From Candidatus Zixiibacteriota bacterium (lineage in GTDB: Bacteria > Zixibacteria > MSB-5A5 > UBA10806 > 4484-95), in contig JAAEQD010000246.1 of the NCBI GenBank assembly GCA_024231855.1, positions 33,008 through 97,007 of the forward strand: a DNA stretch of 64,000 nucleotides. Reading direction: 5' to 3'. The position numbers were made by a program, and so were the translations under genes. A model generated the notes under the pieces. That model ran no database searches. It was given only the letters and a program-made list of their open reading frames with translations, and was not told the DNA's origin. Below, in pieces: positions 33,197 to 41,720 of the stretch (positions are counted from its first letter, which is position 1; every line of letters starts with the position of its first letter).

Positions 33197-34459
33197 ATGC
33201 GGAGATATGCGATAATAGCGGCGGTCATGGCAATCCTTTGTCTGGCAACCGCATACGGACAAGACGACTGGGAACTCCAGATCGTCGGCGGGATGTTTAC
33301 CCCCGGGCAAGCGCAAGCCGTTGCAAACTATAGTTACTATGCCTTAGTCGCCGACATGGAACAGGGCCTTAATATTTATGATGTCTCAAATCCCACCTTC
33401 CCGGTTTTCGTCGGCTCGTTCTTTAACGGCGGATGGGTAAATGACATGGTTTTGCGGGATAATATCGCTTATCTGGCCAATTGGAATAGCGGCGTTACGA
33501 TATTGGATATCTCAAATCCGGCCCTGCCTGAATCACTGGGTGCTTTCAATACGCCGGGTACCACTACGGATATCTTCGTTTCCGACAACCTTCTGTTTGC
33601 CGCCGACTTCTTCAATGGCCTGGTTATTCTCGATATCGCTGACCCAGGTAATATTAGCCAGGGCGGTTTCATCTCATCGATGTCGTTTAGTTCGGTTGCC
33701 GTCGATGATACTGTTATTTACATTTCGGAACTTGGTAGCGGCATCCAGATATATTCGATAGCCGATACCGCCAACCCGGCGTACAAATCGACAATCCCGC
33801 TGGCCACCGATTGCAATGATATACTTCTGCATGATAATTACCTGTACCTGGCCTGCGGTCAGGCTGGCATGCTGGTTTACGATATCACCGATAATCTCAA
33901 TCCGGTCAGTTTGTCATCATACAACACCGTCGGCTCGCTGACTCGTATCGGTATAGCCGATACAATCGCCTACTTAGCCGATAGCGAAAGCGGATTGACG
34001 GCGATTAATATTACCGATCCGGCCAATCCTTCCCTGATCCAGACACTGGATACGCCCGGCACCGCGAACGGTGTCGCTTTCTATAATGGTTTCACGCTGG
34101 TCGCCGATGGCAATATGCTGTTGATTGTATATCACGAGGAATACGTCGATATCGATGAGGTCAAGGCGACGACGCCATCGGATTTCAGTATAGTCAACTG
34201 CTATCCCAATCCGTTCAATCCAGCCACGAAAATCAATTTCTCGCTGGCCCGGGGATCTCAAATCACGATAGATATCTATGATATTCGGGGGCGGCATATC
34301 ACAAATCTCACCAGGGGCTACTTTGAACCCGGCGAACATTCGATAGAATGGAACGCCTCGGGGATGGCATCGGGTATGTTTTTTATCAGGATATCCGATA
34401 ATCAAGCGGGCCTTGATGGAAGTCAATCGGCTGTCGCTAGGATTTTATATCTGAAATAG
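33197..34459 (+). CDS. Secreted LVIVD-repeat beta-propeller with FlgD-like/T9SS-type sorting domain
   Basis: The 420-aa protein has a signal peptide (MRRYAIIAAVMAILCLATAYG). It then has six or seven ~42-residue blades of the LVIVD type: YALVADMEQGLNIYDVSNP, IAYLANWNSGVTILDISNP, LLFAADFFNGLVILDIADP, YLYLACGQAGMLVYDITDN and IAYLADSESGLTAINITDP. The last ~85 residues are the sorting domain (NCYPNPFNPATKINF, IYDIRGRHITN, ASGMFFIRISD); here NYPNPFN reads CYPNPFN. The family is found in surface and extracellular proteins with adhesive or unknown roles. It is a single gene with its own promoter, flanked on both sides by intergenic palindromic repeats. Confidence 0.88.
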   Translation: MRRYAIIAAVMAILCLATAYGQDDWELQIVGGMFTPGQAQAVANYSYYALVADMEQGLNIYDVSNPTFPVFVGSFFNGGWVNDMVLRDNIAYLANWNSGVTILDISNPALPESLGAFNTPGTTTDIFVSDNLLFAADFFNGLVILDIADPGNISQGGFISSMSFSSVAVDDTVIYISELGSGIQIYSIADTANPAYKSTIPLATDCNDILLHDNYLYLACGQAGMLVYDITDNLNPVSLSSYNTVGSLTRIGIADTIAYLADSESGLTAINITDPANPSLIQTLDTPGTANGVAFYNGFTLVADGNMLLIVYHEEYVDIDEVKATTPSDFSIVNCYPNPFNPATKINFSLARGSQITIDIYDIRGRHITNLTRGYFEPGEHSIEWNASGMASGMFFIRISDNQAGLDGSQSAVARILYLK

Positions 34460-34795
34460 CTTTCAACTAATATCTTCAATGGAATCATAATTAAGTATTA
34501 AATGTTTATTTATATTATAACCAAGGAATTGACGGATTGCTTCGCCTTTGGCTCGCAATGACATATAGAACTGTCATTATTGCGGGCGGTACACCTCCTC
34601 GTGTGCCCCGGCTTTGGAAAGGAACGGGCAGACCGGGAGGTCTACCGCGGACTAAAATTTATTTGCATCAACTATTTGTGGTAGTGACAGCCCACATGGG
34701 CTGTCACTACAAATACTGCAGTAAATGCCCTCGGGGAATGGATAGATTACATGTTCTGTTTTGTCGTAGCGAAGCGTGACCTGACTGCCGATCGA
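34460..34795. repeat. Intergenic cluster of palindromic repeats
   Basis: There is no gene between the two convergent transcription units. CGCAATGACA and TGTCATTATTGCG form an inverted repeat at 34554-34584. GTAGTGACAGCCCA-CA-TGGGCTGTCACTAC is a perfect 14-bp palindrome at 34681-34710. GTCGTAGCGAAGCGTGACCTG at 34763-34783 recurs with two changes, inverted, at 51305-51325. Confidence 0.7.
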
Positions 34796-35131
34796 TCAAC
34801 CTGAATCTTTACTGGTCCGCAAAAGCAGCATAATTACCAACGCCGCTATGCCCAGGGTCAAACCGAATATGTTCTCATCGAAACCGCGCGTGATCATGAA
34901 ATATGCCGATGAGCCGGCCAACGCAAGACCCTCGATTGCCAGTACCGCCGTTATTTTCTTCCTCAGGTTGGCTTCAACGGTGGCATAGCCGAAACCAACG
35001 CCCCAGATCACGAAGAAAATCAGGAACAGGGGTAGATTGAGCATAGTCCGGCCGGGCGTGTAAACATCCACCAGCGCCAGAAGCATGATTGCCGAAAGAA
35101 ACGATCCCGCCAAGGCGATAACTATTCTCAT
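34796..35131 (-). CDS. Small integral membrane protein, function unknown
   Basis: The 111-aa protein has four predicted helices: VIALAGSFLSAIMLLALV, LPLFLIFFVIWGVGFGYA, ITAVLAIEGLALAGSSAYFM and IFGLTLGIAALVIMLLL. No family is recognised. The start overlaps the stop of the upstream lipoprotein gene by 4 nt (ATGA), so the two are co-translated and probably act together at the envelope. Its stop lies 12 nt inside the edge of the repeat cluster. Confidence 0.7.
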   Translation of the reverse strand: MRIVIALAGSFLSAIMLLALVDVYTPGRTMLNLPLFLIFFVIWGVGFGYATVEANLRKKITAVLAIEGLALAGSSAYFMITRGFDENIFGLTLGIAALVIMLLLRTSKDSG

Positions 35132-35553
35132 AGGAACTGATAGACTCGCCAGCCTCCGGCGCCTTTGTAGAGATGTACGGTCAGGTATTGAATATAACCG
35201 GTATCCTGATCCATCGATGTCAGTTCCACGTAAGCGGTGTCGCCATCGACTTTCTCATCACCCACCACCAGTCGCATATCCATCCATAGAGCGCGTGTAC
35301 CGCCATCGCCGGTAAGATTACGCATAATCGTATCGCGGAAATACGCGTGCGTCTGGGTCGAATCAGTCGGCGGAATTACCAGCATCCTTCGCTGGACCAT
35401 CAGATCGAGGTCCAGAAGCTGTTCAATCGCCAACGAATCATCCTCGATTACCGAGCCGACGAATTCCATGGTCACGCCGCGGGGCGTGTCATTAGGGCCG
35501 CAACCGGTTAGTATTGCCGCCATCCAGATAAATAATAGTAAATACTTAAACAT
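35128..35553 (-). CDS. Putative lipoprotein, DUF4878/NTF2-like
   Basis: The 141-aa protein has lipobox LTGC at residues ~15-18 (MFKYLLLFIWMAAILTGCGP). The mature part resembles small NTF2-like lipoproteins (DUF4878 type): GVTMEFVGSVIEDDSLAIEQLL, an acidic middle, then KVDGDTAYVELTSMDQ and a final LYKGAGGWRVYQFL. It is the first gene of a two-gene unit with the downstream membrane protein (4-nt overlap). No Shine-Dalgarno is present; a promoter spaced 6 nt from the ATG predicts a leaderless message. Confidence 0.7.
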   Translation of the reverse strand: MFKYLLLFIWMAAILTGCGPNDTPRGVTMEFVGSVIEDDSLAIEQLLDLDLMVQRRMLVIPPTDSTQTHAYFRDTIMRNLTGDGGTRALWMDMRLVVGDEKVDGDTAYVELTSMDQDTGYIQYLTVHLYKGAGGWRVYQFL

Positions 35554-35559
35554 GGTTCA

Positions 35560-35588
35560 AAGGTAGCACCATTTGAAAATTATGTCAA
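35560..35588 (-). promoter_or_regulatory. Promoter of the lipoprotein/membrane pair, probably leaderless
   Basis: Minus strand TTGACA (35588-35583), 17-nt spacer, weak TACCTT (35565-35560), then 6 nt to the ATG at 35553. Confidence 0.5.
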
Positions 35589-35624
35589 ATGTATAATTGT
35601 TTGATATCGAGATGATTCAATCGG

Positions 35625-36368
35625 TTAGTTAATCGGCATCCTGATCAGTACATTGTATGTCTGGCTGCTTGAGTCATACTTCCTGGCTACGATCCGCCAG
35701 TTTTTTAAAACGACTTCGCCTTCCTCCATCACGGTCTTGTAGACATTCTGCGCCTCGAACTTGTACAACGATTTAATTTCGGTAGATATTTGATGGGTCA
35801 GGTCGACCAGCGCGTTTTCCAGGGCTCTTTTCCAACTGCTGCTCTGATAGTAATATTTAGGAGCGCTGCCGAGGGCATATAGATATTTGCCATCGCCGGG
35901 GATCGTATGAATCCAGTCGCCGAAATCTTCTTTTTCGTAATCATTATCGAAATTTGCTGAATCACTTTTAGGGCCGACCAGAACGACCATCAGGTAATCT
36001 TTTTTACCGTAAAATTTATCAAAAACCGCGAAATCATTTGAAATGCCGTCATAACCGAGTGAGTCTATTACGAATTGAGGTCTTTGCCCGACATACAATA
36101 ATCTACTATCGATACCTGTTAATCCCGCTTTGGCGGTGACCTTATTTCGACTCTGGCTGAGTATATTCCAGATACCGTCGCTTTTAGCCATAGCCACCGA
36201 TGAGTCATTGTCGAGGCAAGGCTGGAGAAAGCCAACCGTCGAATTGGAGTGTTTGTTTACCGGTGGATATAAAAACCAGGCCGGGTAATCGGCCTGGTTT
36301 TCTTTTGGTTGGCCAAATGAATTCGCGGATAATATAGCCAGAATAACAATGCTGAATATCCGAATCAT
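35625..36368 (-). CDS. Secreted LPP20-like protein
   Basis: The 247-aa protein has a signal peptide (MIRIFSIVILAILSANSFG). The start of the mature protein, DYPAWFLYPP, parallels the IPEWYSAPP of the next upstream gene, as in LPP20-family proteins. The C-terminal third (KRALENALVDLTHQISTEIKSLYKF) matches the family's helical pattern of assembly- or SOD-type lipoproteins. It lies 11 nt downstream of the LPP20 lipoprotein gene and is probably in the same operon. LPP20 proteins are found in outer membranes and vesicles; their role is not established. Confidence 0.7.
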   Translation of the reverse strand: MIRIFSIVILAILSANSFGQPKENQADYPAWFLYPPVNKHSNSTVGFLQPCLDNDSSVAMAKSDGIWNILSQSRNKVTAKAGLTGIDSRLLYVGQRPQFVIDSLGYDGISNDFAVFDKFYGKKDYLMVVLVGPKSDSANFDNDYEKEDFGDWIHTIPGDGKYLYALGSAPKYYYQSSSWKRALENALVDLTHQISTEIKSLYKFEAQNVYKTVMEEGEVVLKNWRIVARKYDSSSQTYNVLIRMPIN

Positions 36369-36379
36369 ATTGGCGAATT

Positions 36380-36967
36380 TTACCTAATCATTCCCTGGTC
36401 TTTTTTGAACTGCTCGTATTTTTCCACTTCTTGCTCTAACTCGTCGAAAGCTTGAGTAGCGCGGAAACGAGTATACAAATTCTGTTGATTCTTAATCTGC
36501 TGCATCATAGCCACGTTGGCCGCGCCCAGCGGAAGCTCCATCAGGACATAAGCCCGGTAGATTCCCTGATCGATTATAATTTCTTGCTTGTTTACACGGG
36601 TACCATTCATCGTTGTGGATACCACCGCTTTACTGACCTCGGTAAACTGGCTTAGAATTTCGGAATCTTCTCCCATCCCGACTTCTTCGGTGAAGCTCGT
36701 GGTTAAGCCTTTTACCTTAACCTCCAATTGGGACGCCAGATCGGTTCGGGCTTGCTGTTTGGCTTTATCGACAGCCAATTGCATATCTCTCGAATTAGCG
36801 GTATTCGCCGCGAACAGGTAATTGGGGTCCTGAGGCGGAGCGGAATACCACTCGGGAATCGTCACCAGCGTTGCTTCAGGAGTGCCCTCTACCGGCGGTT
36901 TGGGGCCGCCACATGCTATCATGCCTACTACGAAAAATACCAGTACAAATAAGGAAATCAGTTTCAT
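36380..36967 (-). CDS. LPP20 family lipoprotein
   Basis: The 195-aa protein has lipobox MIAC at ~16-19. The mature part has TIPEWYSAPPQDPNYLFAANTA, then the LPP20 helix-turn pattern MQLAVDKAKQQARTDLASQLEVKV. After EEVGMGEDSEILSQFTEVSKAVV come the beta strands KQEIIIDQGIYRAYVLMELPLGAA. The C-terminus is a charged coiled coil. A clear GGAGGG ribosome binding site lies 7 nt before the ATG. It is the first gene of a pair with the secreted LPP20-like protein. Probable outer-membrane lipoprotein of unknown function. Confidence 0.85.
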   Translation of the reverse strand: MKLISLFVLVFFVVGMIACGGPKPPVEGTPEATLVTIPEWYSAPPQDPNYLFAANTANSRDMQLAVDKAKQQARTDLASQLEVKVKGLTTSFTEEVGMGEDSEILSQFTEVSKAVVSTTMNGTRVNKQEIIIDQGIYRAYVLMELPLGAANVAMMQQIKNQQNLYTRFRATQAFDELEQEVEKYEQFKKDQGMIR

Positions 36968-37225
36968 TTCAACCCTCCATAATTGGATTTAACTCTTCCT
37001 TCAAATTTCTAATATATCCTTACTTACGAATCCTCCTTTCGCGTTCATAATTTACTAAAGCTATTATTCTATTCAATTAAACGGTCAACTTAATCTGATC
37101 CATTAAGGTTTTATCCCACAGTATTGGCTTGTCAGGCTTAATTATATAATATTAAAGCTAAACTCAACAACAAAATCAACAAATTTTTCGGCTAATCGAT
37201 TCCTGACCTGATCCATAGACTCCAA

Positions 37226-38356
37226 CTAATTCCACTGGGCGTAATTCCCGCGGCGCGATTCGACCTTGACCAGGTAGTCGCGAGTTTCCTTGAAAGGGAG
37301 ATCATCTTTTAAAACTTCGAAAAGCTCATCTGAATCCATATCGTTGATTTCGGTCATGGCCGGCTTGAGTTTTCGTTCACCGACAATCGCCTTGCAGACA
37401 TTGCCCGGCCCGGTGTTGTACGCGGCAATCAGGCATAATCGTATCTTATTTATGTCTTTTATGCTCTTGAATTCGTAATCGCGCATCTTGGCCAGGTAAG
37501 CGCATCCCAGGTGAATATTGTTTTCCGGCGTGTAGAGATAATTGGCTTTCACGATCTTATCTTCCTTGTGGACAAATCGATAAGCTTCCCGGGCGCCGGA
37601 GCGTGGCACTAACTGCATCAGACCAAATGCCGGTACTGGCGATTTAGCCCGGGGATTGAAAAATGACTCTGTTTCCATAATAGCCATCACCAAAGGAATC
37701 TCGAGTTTATATTTGGCGCAATATTTCCTTACGACCGGTAAATATTTTTCAGCCCTTAATCTAATGTGATCGGGAACCATCTCAATCGTTGCCGTAACTT
37801 TTACCCGTTCGATCCCATCGGAGGATTTTACGGTTTCCTTCTGGATTTCCGCGGTAGATAAGACTTTCTCGCGGGCGAATAACCTGGCATTGGTGCTATC
37901 GATTATCGGCGGCGAATTGAATTCCACCTGATTTTCGAGTATGACGTCGTGCGTTAGCGAATCAACCTCGAACAATCCGGCTATTTTGTCTTTAATATTC
38001 CTGCTTGCCCGCTCCATCGGATCACCGGCGCTTTGCTCCACCAGGGTTTCGATTATTATCTTGCCTTTTTCGAAATCGACATGGCTCAAGGTGTTAAGAT
38101 CATGGCTATATTCAAACCAGTCGCGCTTGGTGGAATTTTGAAACTCAATCCATTTTGCTTCAACTTCGCGGACATATTTTTCGAATGCCTCATTCTCTTC
38201 TTTGAGGTAATTCGCGTATTCCTTGTCCTGTTGATTTTTATATTCCTCGAATGTTTGCTGAGCTTTCGACGTAGACAGAGCGATGTACATTGGAATGGTA
38301 AATATCGAAAACAGTAAACCGGCCAGCAAGATTCTATTTCTCTTCTCTCCCAGCAT
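37226..38356 (-). CDS. MltC-like lytic transglycosylase
   Basis: The 376-aa protein has an N-terminal membrane anchor (ILLAGLLFSIFTIPMYIALS) and a charged coiled coil (~30-85). A C-terminal SLT domain (~205-340) shows catalytic Glu in LVMAIMETESFFNPRAKSP, then FGLMQLVPRSGAREAY, YLYTPENNIHLGCAYLAKM and IAAYNTGPGNV. The order matches MltC (family 1), which cuts MurNAc-GlcNAc bonds to give 1,6-anhydro-muropeptides; murQ elsewhere in the window acts downstream in recycling. The start at 38356 is chosen because AAGGAG lies 6 nt before it; a GTG two codons earlier would overlap that site. Confidence 0.9.
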   Translation of the reverse strand: MLGEKRNRILLAGLLFSIFTIPMYIALSTSKAQQTFEEYKNQQDKEYANYLKEENEAFEKYVREVEAKWIEFQNSTKRDWFEYSHDLNTLSHVDFEKGKIIIETLVEQSAGDPMERASRNIKDKIAGLFEVDSLTHDVILENQVEFNSPPIIDSTNARLFAREKVLSTAEIQKETVKSSDGIERVKVTATIEMVPDHIRLRAEKYLPVVRKYCAKYKLEIPLVMAIMETESFFNPRAKSPVPAFGLMQLVPRSGAREAYRFVHKEDKIVKANYLYTPENNIHLGCAYLAKMRDYEFKSIKDINKIRLCLIAAYNTGPGNVCKAIVGERKLKPAMTEINDMDSDELFEVLKDDLPFKETRDYLVKVESRRGNYAQWN

Positions 38357-38667
38357 TTTCACTCCTTTTCCCGGAAGTTATTCAAATCAAAATCGCTATA
38401 TATATGTCTCATATAGCATGCTATAGGCAAAATCGCCGATTACCAAATCCCGGGGTACTGAAAGATTGATTAATAGTAACATTTGTTAACTAGCTGCGTA
38501 CCCCTTTAGAAAACATATATAAATCATCTAAATCATATATGTCAAGATATTTTAAATTTCTTCCAGCCATCGATAAGTAATAATGATAAGATAATGATTT
38601 GATCTTGCGCTTTTGAGATAATTTATTTATCATATTCTACTGTTTCAATATAGCCGGAGAGAAAGCT
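38357..38667. other. Intergenic region with divergent promoters
   Basis: No ORF. It is AT-rich with several ATATAT runs and holds the promoter of the arginine decarboxylase at its right end. Confidence 0.45.
38605..38633 (+). promoter_or_regulatory. Possible promoter of the polyamine cluster
   Basis: TTGCGC at 38605-38610, 17-nt spacer, TATCAT at 38628-38633. GGAGAG lies 7 nt before the ATG at 38668. Confidence 0.4.
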
Positions 38668-39219
38668 ATGGTAATTATTCCTAAAAAGATATTCTTGACA
38701 AAAGGGGTGGGCGTCGATAAAGAAAAGTTATCATCTTTCGAGTTGGCTTTAAGATCGGCTGGAATCGCCGGCGTAAACCTCGTTCATGTTTCATCGATTT
38801 TTCCGCCTCATTGCAAATTGATTTCCAAGAAATCGGGATTAAGTGAACTTCATCCCGGACAGATTGTTTTCTCGGTAATGAGCCGTAACGAGACCAATGA
38901 ATCTAATCGGCTGGTTTCCGCCTCGGTTGGCCTGGCTATTCCAAACGATAGATCTCAATACGGTTATCTCTCCGAACATTCCGCTTTCGGTCAAACCGAA
39001 CGGATTTCTGGCGATTATGCCGAGGATTTAGCCGCCGGTATGCTGGCCTCGACATTAGGTATAGATTTCGATGTTGATAAATCGTACGATGAGAAGAAAG
39101 AAATTTATAAAATTTCAGGAAAAATAGTCAGAACTACTAATATCACTCAATCCTCTCGAGGCCATAAGAACAGCCGGTGGACTACCGTAGTCGCGGCAGC
39201 TATTTTCTTATGTGAATAA
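38668..39219 (+). CDS. pdaD: Pyruvoyl-dependent arginine decarboxylase
   Basis: The 183-aa proenzyme is of normal PvlArgDC length. It self-cleaves between Ser42 and Ser43 in [13 protein letters not shown]; the new N-terminal Ser becomes the pyruvoyl group. Other family markers are [20 protein letters not shown] at the start, [21 protein letters not shown] and the C-terminal TVVAAAIFL. It decarboxylates L-arginine to agmatine, the substrate of the agmatinase encoded 0.8 kb downstream. A 110-nt gap to the next gene leaves open whether all four genes are in one transcript. Confidence 0.93.
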   Translation: MVIIPKKIFLTKGVGVDKEKLSSFELALRSAGIAGVNLVHVSSIFPPHCKLISKKSGLSELHPGQIVFSVMSRNETNESNRLVSASVGLAIPNDRSQYGYLSEHSAFGQTERISGDYAEDLAAGMLASTLGIDFDVDKSYDEKKEIYKISGKIVRTTNITQSSRGHKNSRWTTVVAAAIFLCE

Positions 39220-39329
39220 TAAGCTGTGAAATGGAATCGCGACTGGTCATCGGTTATGATATAATTAATTATGACGAGTTACAATTATGAGATGTAAACA
39301 ACATCACGGATGATATGGAAAGGAAAAAA

Positions 39330-40055
39330 ATGACCGACCGGATATATGGCGAATTTGCTCGTTATTACGATTTGCTTGGCTGGAACCGATTTGCTCAATT
39401 CAGCGCCGAACGATTGAAAAATTTCGTCGCATTTCGCGGCCAGGGCAAAGAAACAGTACTGGATCTGGCCTGTGGCACGGGTGAACTCGAATATCGCCTT
39501 AAACGCACTAAAATGCGGTTCACCGGGATTGATATCTCCTGGAAAATGCTTACCGAAGCCCGCCGTAAGAACAAAAACGTCAAATTCATTCATGGCGATA
39601 TGACTAATGTCCGGCTTAATCAAAAGTTCGATATTGTCGTTTGTTTTTTCGATAGCGTTAACCATCTAAGTGGAATCACCGCGATTAAAAGGTTGTTTAA
39701 AACAGCCCGGATGCATCTTAATAAAGGCGGCTTCTTTATTTTCGATATGCTCACGCCGGAGGGATTGGAGAGATGGGAAGCCATCGACATTCGCAGGGAA
39801 AAGGATTACTACGTAACAATAAACGGACATTACGATCAGGATAAAATCAAAGCGGAGGTCACAATCGAGGGATTCGTGAAATCAGGTCGCAGCACCTACC
39901 AACGATTCAACCAGGTGGTGGCGGAATGCTCTTTCACGTTGGATAAAGTCGCCGAGGCTTTGACTATCGCCGGTTTTGATGATATTTCCGTGACGTCTTT
40001 CAATAACGATGAGCCAATCGAAGAAACTTCGCGATGGTTTTTTGTGGTGCGTTGA
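39330..40055 (+). CDS. Class I SAM-dependent methyltransferase
   Basis: The 241-aa protein has Rossmann motif I VLDLACGTGELEYRL (~45-60), motif II FTGIDISWKML, DMTNV, motif IV FDIVVCFFDSVNHL and FIFDMLTPEGLERW. The C-terminal half is a beta-rich substrate domain found in small-molecule methyltransferases (VTINGHYDQDKIKAEVTIEGF). The start at 39330 has AAAGGA 7 nt upstream. Its stop is one base before the agmatinase start, so it belongs to the polyamine operon. Substrate unknown; agmatine, putrescine or a derived amine is possible by context only. Confidence 0.88.
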   Translation: MTDRIYGEFARYYDLLGWNRFAQFSAERLKNFVAFRGQGKETVLDLACGTGELEYRLKRTKMRFTGIDISWKMLTEARRKNKNVKFIHGDMTNVRLNQKFDIVVCFFDSVNHLSGITAIKRLFKTARMHLNKGGFFIFDMLTPEGLERWEAIDIRREKDYYVTINGHYDQDKIKAEVTIEGFVKSGRSTYQRFNQVVAECSFTLDKVAEALTIAGFDDISVTSFNNDEPIEETSRWFFVVR

Positions 40056-40056
40056 T

Positions 40057-40923
40057 ATGTACGATTCGATACCATACAATTTTCTGGGATTGCCGATGAA
40101 GCTCGCTTCTTATGACAAAGCCAAAGCGGTGATTCTACCGATTCCATATGATCTTACGCTAACCTATGAATCAGGCGCGCGGCTTGGACCACAGGCGATT
40201 ATCAATGCCAGTCGCCAACTTGAAACCTATGATGATGAGCTTGGTCTGGATCCTTCGGAAATCGGAATTGCCACCTTGCCGGAAATGGAACAGGTTGTTT
40301 CCGGGCCCGTGGATATGCAGAAAGCCATTTATCAGGCTTGTATTAATCTTCTTGATGATAACAAATATGTTATGTCTTTAGGCGGTGAACATTCGATTAC
40401 GGCGGCCCTCGTAAAAGCCCATAAGATGAAATATCCCGATCTGTCGGTACTTCAAATAGATGCTCATGCCGATCTTCGTAACTCATATCAGGGCAGTAAA
40501 TTCTCACATGCCTGCGTGATGGCCAGGGTGGCCGAACACGCTTCGTTTCTAGCGGTAGGCATCAGAAGTTTCTGCGGCCGCGAGAATCGGAATAAGCACG
40601 ACTCCGATACTTTTTCGCCTGCCGAATTGAGAGAAGATCCGAAAAAATTTGAAAAAAGTATAGCCAAACTAAGTGAAAATGTTTATATCACAATTGATCT
40701 CGATGGTCTTGATCCGTCGGTGATGCCGGCTGTGGGTACACCGGAACCGGGGGGATTGAGTTGGGATGAGGTAATACGGATAATCGGCACATTGGCTTCG
40801 CGTAAAAAAATCGTTGGGGCTGATGTCGTAGAATTATCGCCGAAACCCGGCTTGATATACGCCGACTTCACGGCAGCTAAACTGGCGTATAAGGTGATTG
40901 CTAAAAGCTTTTTTAAAGGATAG
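40057..40923 (+). CDS. speB: Agmatinase (agmatine ureohydrolase)
   Basis: The 288-aa ureohydrolase-fold protein carries both Mn-binding sets: GGEHSIT (His112; canonical Asp replaced by Glu), DAHADLR (Asp135, His137, Asp139) and TIDLDGLDPS (Asp214, Asp216). FSHACVMARV carries His151. It hydrolyses agmatine to putrescine and urea. The start at 40057 leaves one base after the methyltransferase stop; an upstream in-frame start would overlap that gene by 47 nt and add unrelated residues. The next gene starts 3 nt after its stop. With pdaD it completes arginine to putrescine. Confidence 0.92.
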   Translation: MYDSIPYNFLGLPMKLASYDKAKAVILPIPYDLTLTYESGARLGPQAIINASRQLETYDDELGLDPSEIGIATLPEMEQVVSGPVDMQKAIYQACINLLDDNKYVMSLGGEHSITAALVKAHKMKYPDLSVLQIDAHADLRNSYQGSKFSHACVMARVAEHASFLAVGIRSFCGRENRNKHDSDTFSPAELREDPKKFEKSIAKLSENVYITIDLDGLDPSVMPAVGTPEPGGLSWDEVIRIIGTLASRKKIVGADVVELSPKPGLIYADFTAAKLAYKVIAKSFFKG

Positions 40924-40926
40924 GAA

Positions 40927-41664
40927 ATGGACTGGTGGGAAAAATATTTCGATGATAATTACCTGAAGCTTTACTCATATACAGAAAGCAGCGCCCATCA
41001 GGAAGTCGAGGGCGTGGTCAGGATGCTCAATATTAAACCGCCGGCGGAGATACTCGATCTCTGTTGCGGTTTCGGACGTCACTCTTTGGTTCTTGCCCAA
41101 AACGGCTTCGATGTGACCGGGCTGGATCTTTCCGAAAGATTCCTGGCCCAGGCTCGCCAAAAAGCGGAAACGCTTAATGTCGACATCTCTCTGGAACACA
41201 GCGATATGAGAAATATCGAGCACGAGAAGAAGTTCGATGCCATTATTAATTTATTTACCGCTTTCGGCTTTTTCAATACCGAGGAAGAAGATCTGAAAGT
41301 ATTAAAAGGCGTTGCCAAAGCACTGAAACCGGACGGCCAGTTTGTTATCGATTCGATCAACCGTGATTATGTAATTCATTTCGGCCAATGGCAGAGATGG
41401 ACTGTTGAAAATGGAACGGCTATTCTCGAGGAACGTTTCTTTGATTTTTTTAAATCTCGGCTTGAGATAAACCATCGCCTGGTGAATCATAAAACCCAGG
41501 ATCGCAAGCTGGAATCCTCCTTCCGTCTTTATACCTTGAGAGAAATGCTGGGTATGTTCGCCAAGGTAGGGCTGGCGCTAACCGATGTTTACGGGGATTT
41601 TGACGGTTCGCAATTTTCGGCCAAATCGCCCCGAATGATACTGGTGGCTCGACGACAGGATTGA
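40927..41664 (+). CDS. Class I SAM-dependent methyltransferase
   Basis: This 245-aa protein is related in layout to the methyltransferase two genes upstream: ILDLCCGFGRHSLVLA (motif I, ~43-58), VTGLDLSERFLAQA, FDAIINLFTAFGFF and FVIDSINRDYVIH. A beta-rich domain follows (RFFDFFKSRLEINHRLV). AGGA lies 3-4 nt before the ATG, within the end of agmatinase. It is the last gene of the cluster and is followed by a terminator. Two paralogous methyltransferases bracketing agmatinase suggest that they modify a product or act on each other's product. Confidence 0.88.
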   Translation: MDWWEKYFDDNYLKLYSYTESSAHQEVEGVVRMLNIKPPAEILDLCCGFGRHSLVLAQNGFDVTGLDLSERFLAQARQKAETLNVDISLEHSDMRNIEHEKKFDAIINLFTAFGFFNTEEEDLKVLKGVAKALKPDGQFVIDSINRDYVIHFGQWQRWTVENGTAILEERFFDFFKSRLEINHRLVNHKTQDRKLESSFRLYTLREMLGMFAKVGLALTDVYGDFDGSQFSAKSPRMILVARRQD

Positions 41665-41690
41665 CAGGAATAAGACGATAAATTTTTAAC

Positions 41691-41719
41691 ACCCGCCCCT
41701 GATCGGCAGGCGGGTTTTT
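41691..41719 (+). terminator. Rho-independent terminator directly before mfd
   Basis: ACCCGCC (41691-41697) pairs with GGCGGGT (41709-41715), then T5 ending one base before the first possible mfd start codon. Confidence 0.85.
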
Positions 41720-41720
41720 C

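Noticed and set aside
34537..34779. 80-codon ORF
   Set aside because: Covers the repeat cluster at 34554-34783, has no ribosome binding site and no family resemblance.
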